DNA of 64,000 nt from Tetradesmus obliquus. Taxonomy: Eukaryota > Chlorophyta > Chlorophyceae > Sphaeropleales > Scenedesmaceae. This document shows positions 35,701 through 48,098 of the stretch, piece by piece (the stretch's first letter is position 1; every line of letters begins with the position of its first letter). The position numbers and the translations under genes were made by a program. The stretch spans positions 1,612,001-1,676,000 of the forward strand of contig CP126193.1 of the NCBI GenBank assembly GCA_030272155.1, written 5' to 3'. The notes below the pieces were generated by a model. It was given only the letters and a program-made list of their open reading frames with translations, had not been told where the DNA came from and searched no databases.

Positions 35701-36385
35701 ACCACAGCCTGGGAGAGCAGCTGCAGCTGCAGCAGCAGAGCGTGGGCAGCAGCGCAGCAGCTGCGCTTGCTGCAGCAGCAGGAGGCAGGGCTGCGCAGCT
35801 TCAGCAATGGGCGATGGGTGCTGCAGCAGCGGACACCAACGCCAGGTGAGCAGCAGCTACATACGCAAATTTGTATGTCAAATGTAATGGTCATGACGGC
35901 CACGCTATGATGTGGCTGCAGTACAGTTGGACAGTCAACTGTGGGGCTGATGGCGACGTTGCTGCCCAAATGGTAACATGATGATGATGAGTTGGACAGT
36001 CAAACAGCTGGGCTGAGTCAGCGCGTTGCCAGCATCTCGTGGACTGCCCCTGCTGCGCTACCTCTGGCATGCACCATGGCTGCAGCAGCCCAGCAGCCTG
36101 ACTGCAAGACGTGCCTGTCAAAAGCATATATTCTGCGAATTGTCGCAGCACCGTTGAGGTACTGGCAGACGTTCTCAACAATACAGGACACTGCAGGGAG
36201 ACACGTGTGCATGCAGCATACAATGAGTTGTGTGCAACTTAGTAAGGCATGCTGTGGCTGGTGCTTGCTGCAGGGCTGCGGCTACCATCACGGCGATGTG
36301 CCTGGCGCTGCTGGCTACGTGCACGGTGCTGCAGTGCGGCTGGCTGTACATGGAGGGAGCAGGGGCAGCAGAAGCTGGCGGTTGA
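32737..36385 (+). CDS. Multi-span membrane protein with transit-peptide-like N-terminus
   Basis: Seven exons join in phase: 32737-33051, 33413-33526, 33959-34186, 34719-34925, 35260-35399, 35657-35845, 36274-36385 (434 aa). The first about 60 residues are rich in Arg, Ser, Thr and His with almost no acidic residues (MQRIQRQTAHVTHAS..., RILPRPVRLSSSSST), which fits a chloroplast or mitochondrial targeting peptide. About eight hydrophobic stretches follow, for example ILAANSVVPALILAVQPLM, FTVLLSVFIGC, WLVPAAAGAAAVLLAARLV, WSATLLLILQPLQLL, QQLLLLLSSGLMVPRALL and ITAMCLALLATCTVL. I do not recognise the family. The start was chosen as the first ATG giving a targeting peptide; an upstream in-frame TTG-initiated extension is also open. 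The last intron ends in a plain CAG and the exon-6 acceptor follows a (CTG)n tract. Confidence 0.7.
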
Positions 36386-36663
36386 CGCACGCGTGCGCTT
36401 AGCTGAGCTTGTTCAGCTGCAACAGCTTTTGGCATGCAGCTGTTGTCTGCTGCAAGTATGCTTCAAGCCAGATGGCGGGTAACACTATCAACTTATTACT
36501 GAGTTCTGACCTGTGTTGGCTGTGCGTGACTGTTGTTACATGAAACAATATCACTCCATCAAACCCTGCACCAGTGCGCGTGCTCTGCATTGCAGCCAAA
36601 GGTGTGCACGCAGAACACAGGGTAGGTGACACTGGGTTTGCACCTGGGTACTCACATGCCGGT

Positions 36664-36668
36664 TGTAA
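36664..36668 (+). terminator. TGTAA poly(A)-type signal
   Basis: TGTAA located 279 bases after the stop codon of the multi-span membrane protein, a typical distance for green-algal 3' UTRs. Confidence 0.4.
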
Positions 36669-37993
36669 CAATCGTATACAAGCAGCATGGGCAACAGTGA
36701 AACAAATATGGCACGGCTTCAGGCCTGTGTGGGTGCCGTGTGCGTGTTGCACCGTACTAGCAGCCAAGCGCACATGCAGCACAATAAGCTAAGCGAAATA
36801 ATAACCGATACACACGGCCTACTCAGACAAGTGCCCAATCGACAGAATCTTGTGCCAAAGAGTACCCCTGTCACAGCCCCGTAGGGCGCGCAGGGTTTGC
36901 GCAGGGACTGCGTGCTGCAGGCATTGCCTGCAGGCAGAAGCCAAGTCATGCAGGCCACACAGCACGCAACTGAAGGTATCCAATGCCACAGCTGCTTACA
37001 TGCTGTAAAATGCAAACTCACCCTTTACAATGGGCACGTGCCTGGTGCTGCTCAGCCGTGTTGGCTGGCAGCACATGTGCGTGCTGTCTACCTCAAGAAG
37101 TGAACAGTGCTTCAATATGTGCACGGACAAAATGCACAGCCACACCTGTCGGCAGTTCCTCCGCATCTGAATGGTGATGCACACTCACACTCGCAGTCAT
37201 CCCGCAGCAACCCCAACTCACCAGCTTTCTACCCATGCAAAACAGACACAACAGTACCCCAGGGGCCTGCACATAGACATAGGCTCGGACACAGACATGC
37301 CACAGACGCTTGCTTAATTCTGCATGCAAAGTAGAGTGCTGCTAGCCTCATGCTAATTGAAGTGAGGCTGTGGTAAGACAGAGGCAAGAGGTGCATTGTT
37401 GCTGCAGCAAGGCAGGGGCGAGCACAGCCAGCAGCAGCACACCCTGGCCATGTGCTGCTAGCTTGCAGGGAGCATAGAGGCTCTGCAAAGCCAGTTGGTG
37501 GTTTCTGTCGTGCAACACCACAAACGACGTGGTAACAACGTCAATGCAGAACTGGCAGTTGCAATGCATCCGTGCAGTAGTACCCACAAGGACTATGGTG
37601 CATTGCAGCGCTCTTTGCACAGCCATCACAGCTTGGTTGCAGGCCCCAAAAGCATCAGCAACGCCGACATGCACCCACATGTTGCAACACCAGCAGAGCT
37701 GCTTAGCACACTGTGCCCTGGTCCCCACATGGCCATCACAACCTCTGAGCAACTCTGCAATGGACACGCCATGGCAGCAGTAACCATGCATCCTGGCGGC
37801 AATCGTAAGCGCACCTAGTAAAATACCACACCACCGTGTGAAATGGTACCAATCCAGTGCTATTTTTGTGATGCAGAACACCGCGCCAGCAATACTCAGC
37901 CATTTCTTGGGCGCCTGTGCGCTAAGCAGAGAATGGCGGAACTCCTCACAACGATGTGCGGCAAGCAAGCACAATCAACACCAGCTGGTATGA

Positions 37994-38230
37994 TGCACGC
38001 ACAGCAGTATGTGTGCGCTGTGTGTTTAGTTGAGTGCCAATACCCATCGTACCACACAAAGGCATCCATGCTGCCGCATCACCGGTAGCAAATGCTGGCA
38101 AACACCACCTGATGTGATGCACGCAGAGCAGTGCGCTGTGTACCCAGTCGCGTGCCAATGCCCAGTGTACCGCACAAAGCTATCCGTGCTACCACATCAC
38201 CAGTAACCAGTAACCAGTAAGAAATGCTGG
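37994..38230. repeat. Imperfect direct duplication of about 115 bases
   Basis: The segment from tgatgcacgcacagcagt to aaatgctggca at 37991-38101 is followed by a diverged second copy at about 38114-38231 (both contain gtgccaat.ccca..gtacc.cacaaag, catcacc.gta and aatgctggca). The second copy carries an extra small 'accagta' triplication at 38200-38220. Confidence 0.75.
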
Positions 38231-39713
38231 CAGGGGTCATGTGGTGCAGTCTTGCATTGTAGCGCTGCAGCTGTGCAGCTTCCTGCAAGCTGCGTGGCAG
38301 CTGCAGGCCGCATGCACAGTGTGTGTCAGACCCCTCGAGCCCAGTTGCTGCTGCAGCTTGCAGTGTAGCTCAGCCGGAGGCATGCTCAGAATGAAGTCCT
38401 TGGCAGTAGCCAACCCCACAAGGCAACATGGCCATGGCAACAGGTAACCTCAGAAAGGCATTCAGCCATATCCAGTGAACTCCAGACTCAACCATGGACG
38501 CGATGTGCAGCAGCCTGCTCACATGTGGCGTACTGACACGTGTCAAGACGGCTGTTTGCATGCAGCACAGCTCCGCAAGCTCAGCAGACAAAAGGTTCCA
38601 AGCGGGCACCAAGCTACGCATCAAGCTATACCAGCACCAAAGCACAAACTCAGTGTCACCTTGTGTATGGAACATACGCTGGCATACACAGGCAACGGGA
38701 GAGGATGTCCCAGAGCGACGACTGCCAGAGCATCTGAAAGTCGGATTAACATGTGCGGCCCACAGCATAGTGATGCATCACCAGGGCAATACCCAAGGTA
38801 GAGCACCACAGAATTCAACTTTCAGCTGTGCAGGCAGCGCAGCGTCCTGCATAGCCCACTTGAGTGAGCCAAAGAGTGAGCCAAAAGAATGGCTGCCTGC
38901 GTCTTTGATCTAATTCTCTGGCACTCTGGGCAGCCATCACACATTGTCCTACAGACGACTCAAACAAATGCAGCACCACAAATCCACGAGTTACAGCATT
39001 GTGTGCATCACGCTATGCGTTGGCGTGCTGCTCAACACCTGCTGCGTCAACCTCAACACAACACGCTAAATCAACACATGCAAGTAGCACACAAGCTGCC
39101 ATTGCATGGCCCAGGCCAAAGCCTGCCGGCTGCTCATGCTGCAGCACCAAGCACTTCAGATAGCGCTGTCGCGCGCACAACAGTCGGGCACTGCTAGAGA
39201 CAACTTTGGGTGCGCAACTGAGCCACAAGTAAGGCACACAATGCACTCCCCAGTAAAATACAGCAGTTGATCGCTCTCAAGCACTCTCGCTCACTCAACA
39301 GCAGCAGCCGCAGCCAGCTGCACGATACATACAACGGGACATCAGGCCGTAACACAGCAGTGCGGCAGTGCTCAGGTTCTAATATGGTTTGATACTCAGG
39401 CATGCACATAACATAAACCAGGGAGCACGCCTGCTGAAAGCACGCCTGCATCAAGGAGGCGGACAAAGCAGGACAAGCATGTACAACAGTGCAGCAAAAC
39501 TCGGTTCCAATGCGGGTTTCAGCACCCAGGCAGGCAGGTAGGCACATCATACACCAACCAGCGAGCGCCGGGTGCTGCAGGTGCTTTGTATGATAGATCT
39601 TTCTGCGTCAGTTGAAGCATTACTCACACGATGAGACGTCCCTGGAGGTTCCAGGGCCACTTGGCACCTGCCAGTTGACACCACCACTTTTATGCACGCA
39701 GTGAAAGTGGGCT

Positions 39714-39929
39714 CGCCACATCACACTGCAATGCAGATGGCCACGTCAAACCAGCACAAGCACGAGCCACATCACACTGCAATGCAGATGGCCACGTCAA
39801 ACCAGCACAAGCACGAGCCACATCACACTGCAATGCAGATGGCCACGTCAAACCAGCACAAGCACGAGCCACATCACACTGCAATGCAGATGGCCACGTC
39901 AAACCAGCACAAGCACGAGCCACATCAGC
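39714..39929. repeat. 51-bp minisatellite, about 4 copies
   Basis: A 51-base unit starting gccacatcacactgcaatg and ending cagcacaagcacga is repeated about 4.2 times with nearly no divergence. Because 51 is a multiple of three, a repetitive 17-residue frame is open on each strand; I regard neither as a gene. Confidence 0.93.
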
Positions 39930-40896
39930 ACATCCTGGGTGGTGCACGGCACAATGTCTTGTCTCCCATCGCAGATGTCTTCTGTCTCTGCCAGGCCCTG
40001 CAGAGGCACAGGCTCCACAACAGACACTCTGCACCAACTCGCACAATGCTTCTCAGCCAACAGTTGCAAACCTCACAACACAGGTACAGAGACACGGAGG
40101 AAGCCAACCATCACATGCATGCCATCTCCAGCACACAGGCAGGCAACTAGCACACAGAGGTTGTAAATGCCCAAAAGACAACCCTCAAGCCAGGTAGGTA
40201 TCTTGTTGCATAGGGCTGCACGCCCTCCCGCACCCGCCCAACTGCAACAGCTGCTCACACAATGCACATCGGTGGTGAGTCCAGACACCCAGACCTGCGC
40301 CTACACCAGCTGCTGTCATACAATTCAAGCAGCACATAGCATACACCCTGGCACCAAGCGCTGCACAGTGCAGCCGCATGGATCACCACAGCTGCATCAA
40401 ACACTACGGCTGCGTCAATCTCTGCAGCTGCAGCATCAACCACTGCAGCTGCCTCAGCAGGCTCCTTTGCTGCGCGTCCCACCCTCCAATCCCCTCTAGC
40501 CCTGCCCATCACCCTGTCACTCACAGCTCAAGCATTGCCAAACACACCAAGGCACTTGCTGCTTCAACAAAACAGACATTGCTGGGCCGCCGCCTGCTTC
40601 TGCCATCAACCCCAAACCAATCCACAACGGCTGCCCCACATGTGCAGGATGCCACCATGAGCAGGGCGCATGGTGGCACACACCTTGTTGCTGGCAGGTC
40701 ATGCCTGCCCACGCATCAGCCCTGCATGCAGCTCCCACACAGGCACAGCCTCAGCCCCCTGTCGAACCACAAAACCTCCCTCCTGCTGCTCTGCCGCACT
40801 GCTCACGCATCAGCCCTGCATGCAAATCCCACTCACATACAGCCTTAGGCTGCTGTCAACCCTCCCTCCTGCTGCTCTGCTGCTCTGCCGCACTGC

Positions 40897-41100
40897 TCAG
40901 GCTGCAACCAAGTTCCGCCCGCCATGCAGTGCCCTGCAAGCTGCTGCCGGCTGTGCTGCTGCAGCAGCAGGCGTGGCTGGTGCTGCAATGTCTGGCGAGT
41001 TGAGGCGCGGCAGCGTGAGGTAGCCCGGCAGGTTGGCCTTGAGCCAGTCCCACAGCATCACCTGGCAGCAGCAGCAGCAGCAGCAGAAGTGAGTCACCAC

Positions 41101-41143
<43 letters not shown>

Positions 41144-44100
41144 TGGTTGGGCGCCAGCAGGAGTCGTGTGGGCATCCGGGACACCTTGCAGCCCTTCCTC
41201 AGCCGGCGCTGCAATCGCCCAGGATGATGCGCGCGTGCATCATGCAAGCGCCGTACCTGACAGGTCTGCATGATGATGTGTCCTCATGTGTATTTGTCAT
41301 GCCAGCGCCGTACCTGCAGGTCTGCATGCTGACGTGTTCTCATGTGTATTTGCCATGCATCATATCATCATTGGACATCATCATTGAACAACACCAAGAA
41401 GGCAGCGGCGCCCCACCTGCTGGAAGGAGCCGCAGTGTGTGCCCAGATGTGCATGATGATTTGTATGTCTGTCATGCAAGCACAGCGTCACTATCATCAA
41501 AAATGCAGCGGCGCCCAACCTGCTGGAAGGAGCCGCAGTGTGCGTCTAGCAGCGACAGCGCCGCCACCTCTGGCGCGGCAGGCTGCGGGAATGCGGCAGC
41601 AGGCACCACCGTCTTGAAGGGGTCCAGCAGCAGCGCGCCTGCAGCAGCAGCAGCAGCAGCAGCAGCACAAGGTCTCAAGTCAAGCTTAGTGCTGCGTTTG
41701 GTCGGCATGCAGCATCTAGCTAGCTGTGACGGGCAAGCATCTGCATGGCAACAGCACGCTTGCAGGACCAGCTGTCTCTGAGGCTTCCCCCAACCACAGT
41801 CAGCATGCAGCGTAGCCGTTACCAACGCCACATTCAAACAGCAGGTTCAACATCCGAGGGGCAAGCAATGTTGCAGGGTCACAGCACGCTTGCAGGATGC
41901 CAGCTGCCCCTAAGGCCGTGCCCAGCCGCACCCAGCCTTAGTCAAGCATGCAGCGCCGTAGCTGCCAGTGACGCGCTCAAACAGCAGACAAACAACAAGT
42001 AACATGGGCACTGCTGCTCACGTTTTAAGCGCAGCCCCGCTCCCCGTGCTGTAATCGGCGCCCTCAGCAGCTGGAAAGCTGTCATAAATGGCATCAGAGG
42101 CTGTAGCACATCCTGCCCCATCGCCAGAGCCGCCAGCGGATCCTCATCGTTCACTGCCGCTGCTGCCGCTGCATCGTCCGGCTGCTGCTGCTGCTGCTTG
42201 CGCCCCTTGCGGCCGCCGCTGCCGCTGCCGCTGCTGTCGTCGGAGCAGGCACCTGTTGCTGCTGCCACTTCTGCTGCATGGCCTGTGATGGACCACACGT
42301 CGGGGCACCAGGGGTAGCTGGAGGCTTCCAGCTGTCCCTCCTGCAGGGGTGTGAGCACCTGCAGCACATAGCAACAGCAGCAGCAGCAGCAGCAGCAGCA
42401 AACAGGCTTGGCACAACGCAGCATGGCAGGATTGTTGCTGCTGGCAGATGCTACAGCCAGCAGTAGGACAAGCAGCACACTCATCGTCGCCTCCGCCCAC
42501 TGGTGACCAGTTGGGTTGTCTGCTGAAGCAGGACACCATCTAGACAGCCACCTTTTTTGACATAAACGGCTGTGCATGTAGCAAGCTGCCACTTACGTGC
42601 AGTGCATCAACAGGCGCCACCTGCTGACCATTAGCTTCTCTGTTCATGTTTAGGGTTTCTCCTGCAGCAGGCTCACCTCGTCCACGATGGTGTGCAGTAC
42701 CACCCCCAAACGCCCCTTTCAACAAGGTCTAGGTATAACGTTATTTCACGTCACACATTCTGCAGCAGGCTCACCTCGTCCACGATGGTGTGCAGGAAGG
42801 CAACCACACGGCACCACCTCCTGACCAATTTGTCTATGTTCATGTTCAAGTTTGTGTTCAAGTTTGTGTTCAGAGCCTCCCCTGCAGGCTCACCTCGTCC
42901 ACGATGGTGTGCAGGAAGGCCACCACCGCCTCCCGCTCAGCAGCAAGATTGTCCACCATGGCCTGCACAGCAGCAACAGTGTGCCACTGCTCCTTGGGCA
43001 CCTGCAGCAGCAGCAACAGCAGCAGGGCAGAGGATCAGCAGCAACCCCTGATCGCAAGAATTCCTTAGCACCCCTGTGAGCAGCAAGGGGCTCATCCCAA
43101 CACAGCACAACACACAACAGCGCTATTGCTATGCTGCTTGCATCCATCCACACGCAAACTCTCTCTTGAGTCAACAGGCAGCGCAGTTATGCCTTCCCTC
43201 AAAACCTGCACCGCACCGCACCGCCTGCACATGCACTACTCCGATCACACACAACCACCAATGCAGCCAATCAATTAACACCAATATCCCCACCTGCAGC
43301 AGCTGCAGCGCCAGCGTGGGCAGCACCTTCTGCCACTCAGCTGCCACCCTCTGCAGCTCCTGCAGCAGGCCCCTCCTCGCATCCACAACATCCCTCAGCT
43401 GCTGCCTGCTCAGCTGCAGCTGCTGCATCACGGCCCTCCAGTGCTCGCTCGGCGGCGGCTGCAGGCAGGCTGTAGCCACCTCACTACTGTTGAGGCACCA
43501 GACGGCCCAGTAGTAGTGAGAGAATAAGGCATGGCGGTCTGTCATTTCTCTCCGGTGCAAGACAAGCTTGCAGGCCTGCTGCTGCGCTGCTGCTGCGGGG
43601 GTGGCAGGGGTGCAGGTGGGGGAGGAAGCCAGGGCTGCTGCTGCTGGGTTGGAGAGGCTGCTGCTGCTGTCGGAGCGGATCACCTGCAGCAGCTGCTGTA
43701 GGCGCGAGATGTATTGCTGCAGGTGAAAACCAAAAGCAGCAGCAGCGTGGAGCGGACAGTCAGCGTGCTGGGAGTAAGCAAAATGGTGTAATAACCGCTG
43801 TGAACACCACGTGCGAGGTAGTACTGCCAAAACGCCCCACCACCACAAGCATGCTACACTCACATCAGCTATGCAGCAGCGCCAGGCTAGTCACAGCACC
43901 TCCCGTACCTCAAGCCAGCCACAGCCACAGCCACAACCAGCACTCGCTGGGAAGATGACAATCACACAACTACATCAATCCTCAATCTTCCTGCGTCCAG
44001 CCTATGTACACTAGGTGGTGGTACCAACCAGCCACAGCCACAAGCACGCTTTAGCAACTCACTGGGAAGATTGTGTCTGTCACTGTTGCCACTGTCCAGG

Positions 44101-44152
44101 TGCGCAGCGCTTCACCCAGCACCGCCACAGCCCCAGCGCCGCTGCCATTCGC

Positions 44153-44183
<31 letters not shown>

Positions 44184-46289
44184 ATGAAGTGCTGCTGCTC
44201 CTGCTGCTGCAGCTGGCTGCTAGTGGTGCCCAGCAGCAGCGCGCGCAGGCTGGCAGGGGCGCTGTGCATTGCGCCCGCAACGCCTGCGGGCGCTGCTGCT
44301 GGCGCTGCCGCATCCAGCATGAGCACAAACTGTGCCAGCTCCTCTAGCAGCATCTCCTGCTCCCGCACCATGATCTCCTGCACGGTTCGAATTGTGTTAT
44401 AACAATGTCATAACAAAGCATGGGAGCAGTGTATGTGGTGGCGGCACATGAAGAAAGCGGGAAGCGTTGCAGCGCAGTCGAACATCAAGAGGGCAGAACC
44501 CATCAGGCAAGCACAGAAGGATTGGCCAACACACAGCCACCCAGACAGCAAGAGCACCGACAAACGCGTCCATGCGTAAGGCACATACACTATACAATGC
44601 GCCAGCCCCCATGTCCACCCACCTTGTTGCCACCCAGCCATCCAGCCTGTACACCGACAGTTCCTTCCATGCATACAGCACACACACTAGACAGCAGCAG
44701 CGGCGCTCGCTCAGCCACAGCAGCGCCTGCAGCCGCACCATGTGCCAGGGCTGATAATTGCATGCATGCGGCTGTGCATGCCCGTGCAAAAACAAAGCGT
44801 GTGTGCGGCCACAGCAAAGACCCTTCAGCCCCCCACCTTATTGGTGTGCAGGCGTGCCTCATTTGTCAGGCATCCAGCCCAAATACCGACATTCACTTCC
44901 ATGCATATAGGTAACACGATACACAGCAGCAGCACCATGCACCCGCCCCCACCTTGTTGGTGTGCAGGCGTGCCTCATGCGTCAGGTTGAGCGACACAAC
45001 CTGCTCCAGCAGCCGAGCCCTGCTCTCCAGGCGGTCCTTCTCGCGCTGCATGGCTGCCAGGCGTTGCGTGAGCTGCGCCACCTGCTGCTCATTCTGCCGC
45101 ATGCGCTCCTGCAAGAGGAGGAGAGAGGGCAAAAGGCACACGCACGCTCAATTGCAGAGTGCGAGGCAGCCAAGCTGCAGCAGCCATGCCGCGGACTGAG
45201 CACAGCCATGCACAGCCACCACAACATGTTGTGGTTGTCACCTGCCTGGCTCTAACAGGAACACGCATGCTCGCATCATCCGCAGAGCAAGCTACAGAGC
45301 ATCATCATCACCATCGCAAGCGGACGCGAGGTGCCCCGACCACACTCTGCCGCACTACCAGCTCTGTGTGTGTTGATTTTTGCGTTCGGGGTGTCAGCCA
45401 CCTGACGTTTCACAAACCCCCCAGCCGAACCATGCTGCGCTGCAAGGATACTTTATCGCCACCTGCTGATGCACATGCTGCGCTAGCTTGATGCCAGGTC
45501 AGCGCTCGTGTTGTGATCGCACGCCATTGGCAGCAACAGCCGCCACAACTCCTGCCGAGCCACACAGCTGCAAGGCAGTGTTGCGCAGCTTCTCCCGCTA
45601 ATGCGCTACAGCTACAGCACGCAGCATCATGCTATGTCACTGGTGCCGAATTCAAACCCCACCTTTTGCCGCTCCCTGAAGCGCTTCTGAGCCAGTGCGC
45701 CTTTATTCAGCGCCTTCTTGCCCCGAGCTTGCTCAGACAGCTCCAAATAATCCGCCTCGCCAGGCTGCCCGCCACTGCTTGAGCTCGGGGAGTGCGAGGC
45801 ACTCGGCCGCGCCGCCGCGTTTGCTGCTGCTGCTGCTGCTGCTGCGTTTGCTGCTGCTGCAGCAAGCGCATACTCCAGCGGCAGCTGCTGCGAGTGCAGC
45901 AGTCCTGCAGGAGCTACGCATGCCAAGTGGCTGAGGTGGTTGGCAGCAATGAAGTTTGCAGCGCCGTTTGTGCCGCTGCCCCAGCTGGCAGGGAGTGAGG
46001 CAGCGTGGTCCAGCTGCACTGCCTGTGCCTGTGATGCTGCTGCTATGGTGTGCTGCCCAGGTTGCATCTGCATGTGCAGGGCTCCATTGGGTGCCAGCGG
46101 CAAGGCGTGAAACCCGTTGGGCTGCACCACGTGCACGGACTGCACGTCCGGAGGGCTATACTTCCCGTCCGTCGCTAGCTGGTGCTGACGGGCTGCTGTG
46201 TTGTCTGTCACCTGCGGAACAGCCCCGCCTAAGTCTGCGGCTAGTTCCCATAGCAGCGGATCCATCCATTGGTTGTCTTCAGACTGCAT
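40897..46289 (-). CDS. bZIP transcription factor
   Basis: Eight exons on the minus strand: 45663-46289, 44953-45108, 44063-44377, 43294-43716, 42894-43001, 42022-42358, 41520-41638, 40897-41061 (749 aa), all in phase. The basic region lies across the exon 1/2 join at about residues 191-215 (KGALAQKRFRERQKERM), the RFRERQK form common in algal bZIPs. The zipper follows, with L222, M229, L236 and L243 at seven-residue steps (exon 2). The N-terminal 190 residues are Gln/Ala/His-rich, like an activation domain. Downstream are helical segments (EIMVREQEMLLEELAQFVLML; QYISRLQQLLQVI; HWRAVMQQLQLSRQQLRDVV) not typical of small bZIPs. It should bind DNA as a dimer; targets are unknown. The ATG at 46289 follows an upstream in-frame stop. 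The usual invariant Asn of the basic region appears displaced (see findings). Introns contain splice-junction copies. Confidence 0.85.
41250..41545 (-). repeat. Repeats in bZIP intron 7, including a copy of exon-7 end
   Basis: Exon-7 end plus donor (plus-strand 41515-41545, cctgctggaaggagccgcagtgtg) is repeated at 41416-41442. A separate tandem unit, 'gcgccgtacctg..aggtctgcatg.tga.gtgt.ctcatgtgtatttg.catgc', occurs twice at 41250-41360. Confidence 0.82.
42669..42920 (-). repeat. Three copies of bZIP exon-5 3' end and donor
   Basis: The plus-strand string aggctcacctcgtccacgat followed by ggtgtgcag occurs near 42669, 42772 and 42888. The last is the real exon-5 end (donor complement at 42892-42893). 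The first two lie in the intron, and the second also copies the exon bases gaaggc.accac. Confidence 0.9.
43915..44075 (-). repeat. Copy of bZIP exon-3 3' end and donor
   Basis: The plus-strand segment with agccacagccacaagcac...actcactgggaagatt at 44031-44075 has a diverged copy at 43915-43957 (agccacagccacaac...actcgctgggaagatg), again spanning the exon end and donor. Confidence 0.7.
44832..44990 (-). repeat. Copy of bZIP exon-2 3' end and donor
   Basis: The plus-strand segment caccttattggtgtgcaggc continuing gtgcctcat at 44835-44863 copies the exon-2 end and donor at 44951-44979 (caccttgttggtgtgcaggc, gtgcctcat). Confidence 0.82.
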
Positions 46290-47804
46290 TCCGTACAACA
46301 AGGCTGTTTACACACTGACAGCAGAACGGAGGCAGCTTTTCTACACGCCTGATCGTCAAGCAATCCAATCAGCAAGATGGCCCGATTGTAGGAGTAGAAA
46401 GATAGTCGAAGGATCGTAGTGAGAGAACCATGTGGGTACTGGCACACCACGTGCCCGGTCACATGAAACCTAATAATCACTAGCTGGCACCTCAGGTCCT
46501 CAAAAGCTTGACAAAACATGCCGCGTTATGCGATTGACACTTTTTGCGGCCCTGAACAGCATTCTCGCATCATGCTCGCAGCGACAGCGGTGAGACACCA
46601 TTGACAACAGCACCGCCCCGATTACCATTTGAGGTTCGGCCCCTAGCCAAGGGCAGATCGTAATAACATCGGTTTCGCTATCTAACGCTTCTTGTCGACT
46701 TTATTTGGCGCCAGTCAAGCTGTACACCCCTGACCAAGTGTACAGGCACCCTGAGGGTGGCACCCTCCCTGCTGCCACAGTCATCTTGTTGTGCCACTTG
46801 CCTTGGTCTGCTCGCACACTGCACCAATTGTTGCAGGAACAATCAAAAAAACGGTAACGTGGCAGATAGCACGTTCATCACAACTAAACAATTCTGAAAA
46901 CTCCATGTTAACAACTCTTCTTTTACAACTTGCACGTTGTGTGCTAGCAGTGGAGCCTTGCACATTTGCTCTTGGGCTTCCCCAATGGTTGGAGCGCATG
47001 CCAGCAATGTATGTGGGTGTTCAGGGCGCGTTGGCAGCCTGATGCGGCCACCAGCGTCTGGTCAGCTGAGTATCCAGCTTCAAGCTGATGATGTGGGTAA
47101 ATTTTCTCGTGAGCCTCACGCACAGAGTCCAGGTTGAGGCACATGTCAGCTGGGCTTTGGCGCTTCTACTGGTGGAACTGAGTCATGCACACGTGGAACA
47201 ATGATTAACTGGAACGCACTGCTATCTGAGCTGTTCAATCCAGCCATATGCTGTGCACAGCAATGCATGTTGGAGTGCAGTCGAGATCTGCAGCATGTGA
47301 GGCAATTTTGCCGCAACTTCAAGGTGGCAGCAGGTGTGTCAAGCTTGCTACCCTGCCATGCTCATGGGTCTTCTGAAAATTTTCATATATGGCTCTGGAT
47401 TTGGCCCGAATCCAGGACTGCTTTTTTCACCCAGTCCCTCTAGTGTCATTATAACAAGGCACCCGTGCATCATGCCAGGCACTTATAAGTCATCAAAGGC
47501 ATTTTGCACGGGGAGTACACGTTTTGGTAGGAGGAATTCCTTTTGTCCACAGCAGATGTCTGTACGTTCGTACACAGGGCGGCGGTCACTTGATCCAATG
47601 GTACAAAGGGTGTTTTAGTCGTCTGCCACAAGGTTGCAGCAGCACTGCATCTTCTTTCAAGTTGAGAGCTGTTGATTTTTGGTTTCACGGGCGAGAAGCA
47701 CAAACAGACAGCTGCTTAGCATTGACCAAGATTGCCCAACCTTGACCGCAGTGAAGGCTGTGCTGGGTTGTTCAGTGCAAGGATTACGCTCTGGCAACAG
47801 CAGT

Positions 47805-47806
<2 letters not shown>

Positions 47807-47875
<69 letters not shown>
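47807..47875. repeat. Pure (CAG)23 tract
   Basis: Twenty-three uninterrupted CAG triplets, preceded by CAGCAGTAG. It is the longest perfect triplet tract I see in the window and lies outside any gene model. Confidence 0.95.
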
Positions 47876-47878
<3 letters not shown>

Positions 47879-48098
47879 GCAGCAGCTGCATGTGGCTTTC
47901 CAGCAGCTATAGTAGTAGCTACAACTGGTAGCTCACTGACGAGCCATGCGTACTGCTGAAGCACACGTGTGTGTCGCGGTTACACACGATACACATATGA
48001 AGCATGGCTTAAGAATGACTTGGTTTTTTTGCTGCTGGCTAACATGCTGCGGCCGCATGTACAGGGTCCTGCGCCGCACTGCGGCCTGGCAGACCCGG

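Larger units (their letters stand above)
36386..40896. other. Non-coding region between convergent genes
   Basis: About 4.5 kb between the membrane-protein stop (plus) and the bZIP stop (minus). It contains repeats listed separately and no exon I can support. A TGTAA signal at 36664-36668 probably ends the plus-strand transcript, giving a 3' UTR of about 280 bases. Confidence 0.5.

Noticed and set aside
39692-40150. Repetitive 17-residue protein from the minisatellite
   Set aside because: The frame exists only because the 51-base unit is a multiple of three; no start context or neighbouring exon supports it.
41101-41142. Direct-repeat array resembling a CRISPR or mobile element
   Set aside because: It is a plain (CAG)n microsatellite inside a bZIP intron, with no spacers or inverted repeats.
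44380-44402. GGTTCGAATTG as a tRNA T-loop
   Set aside because: No matching acceptor, D or anticodon stems on either side.
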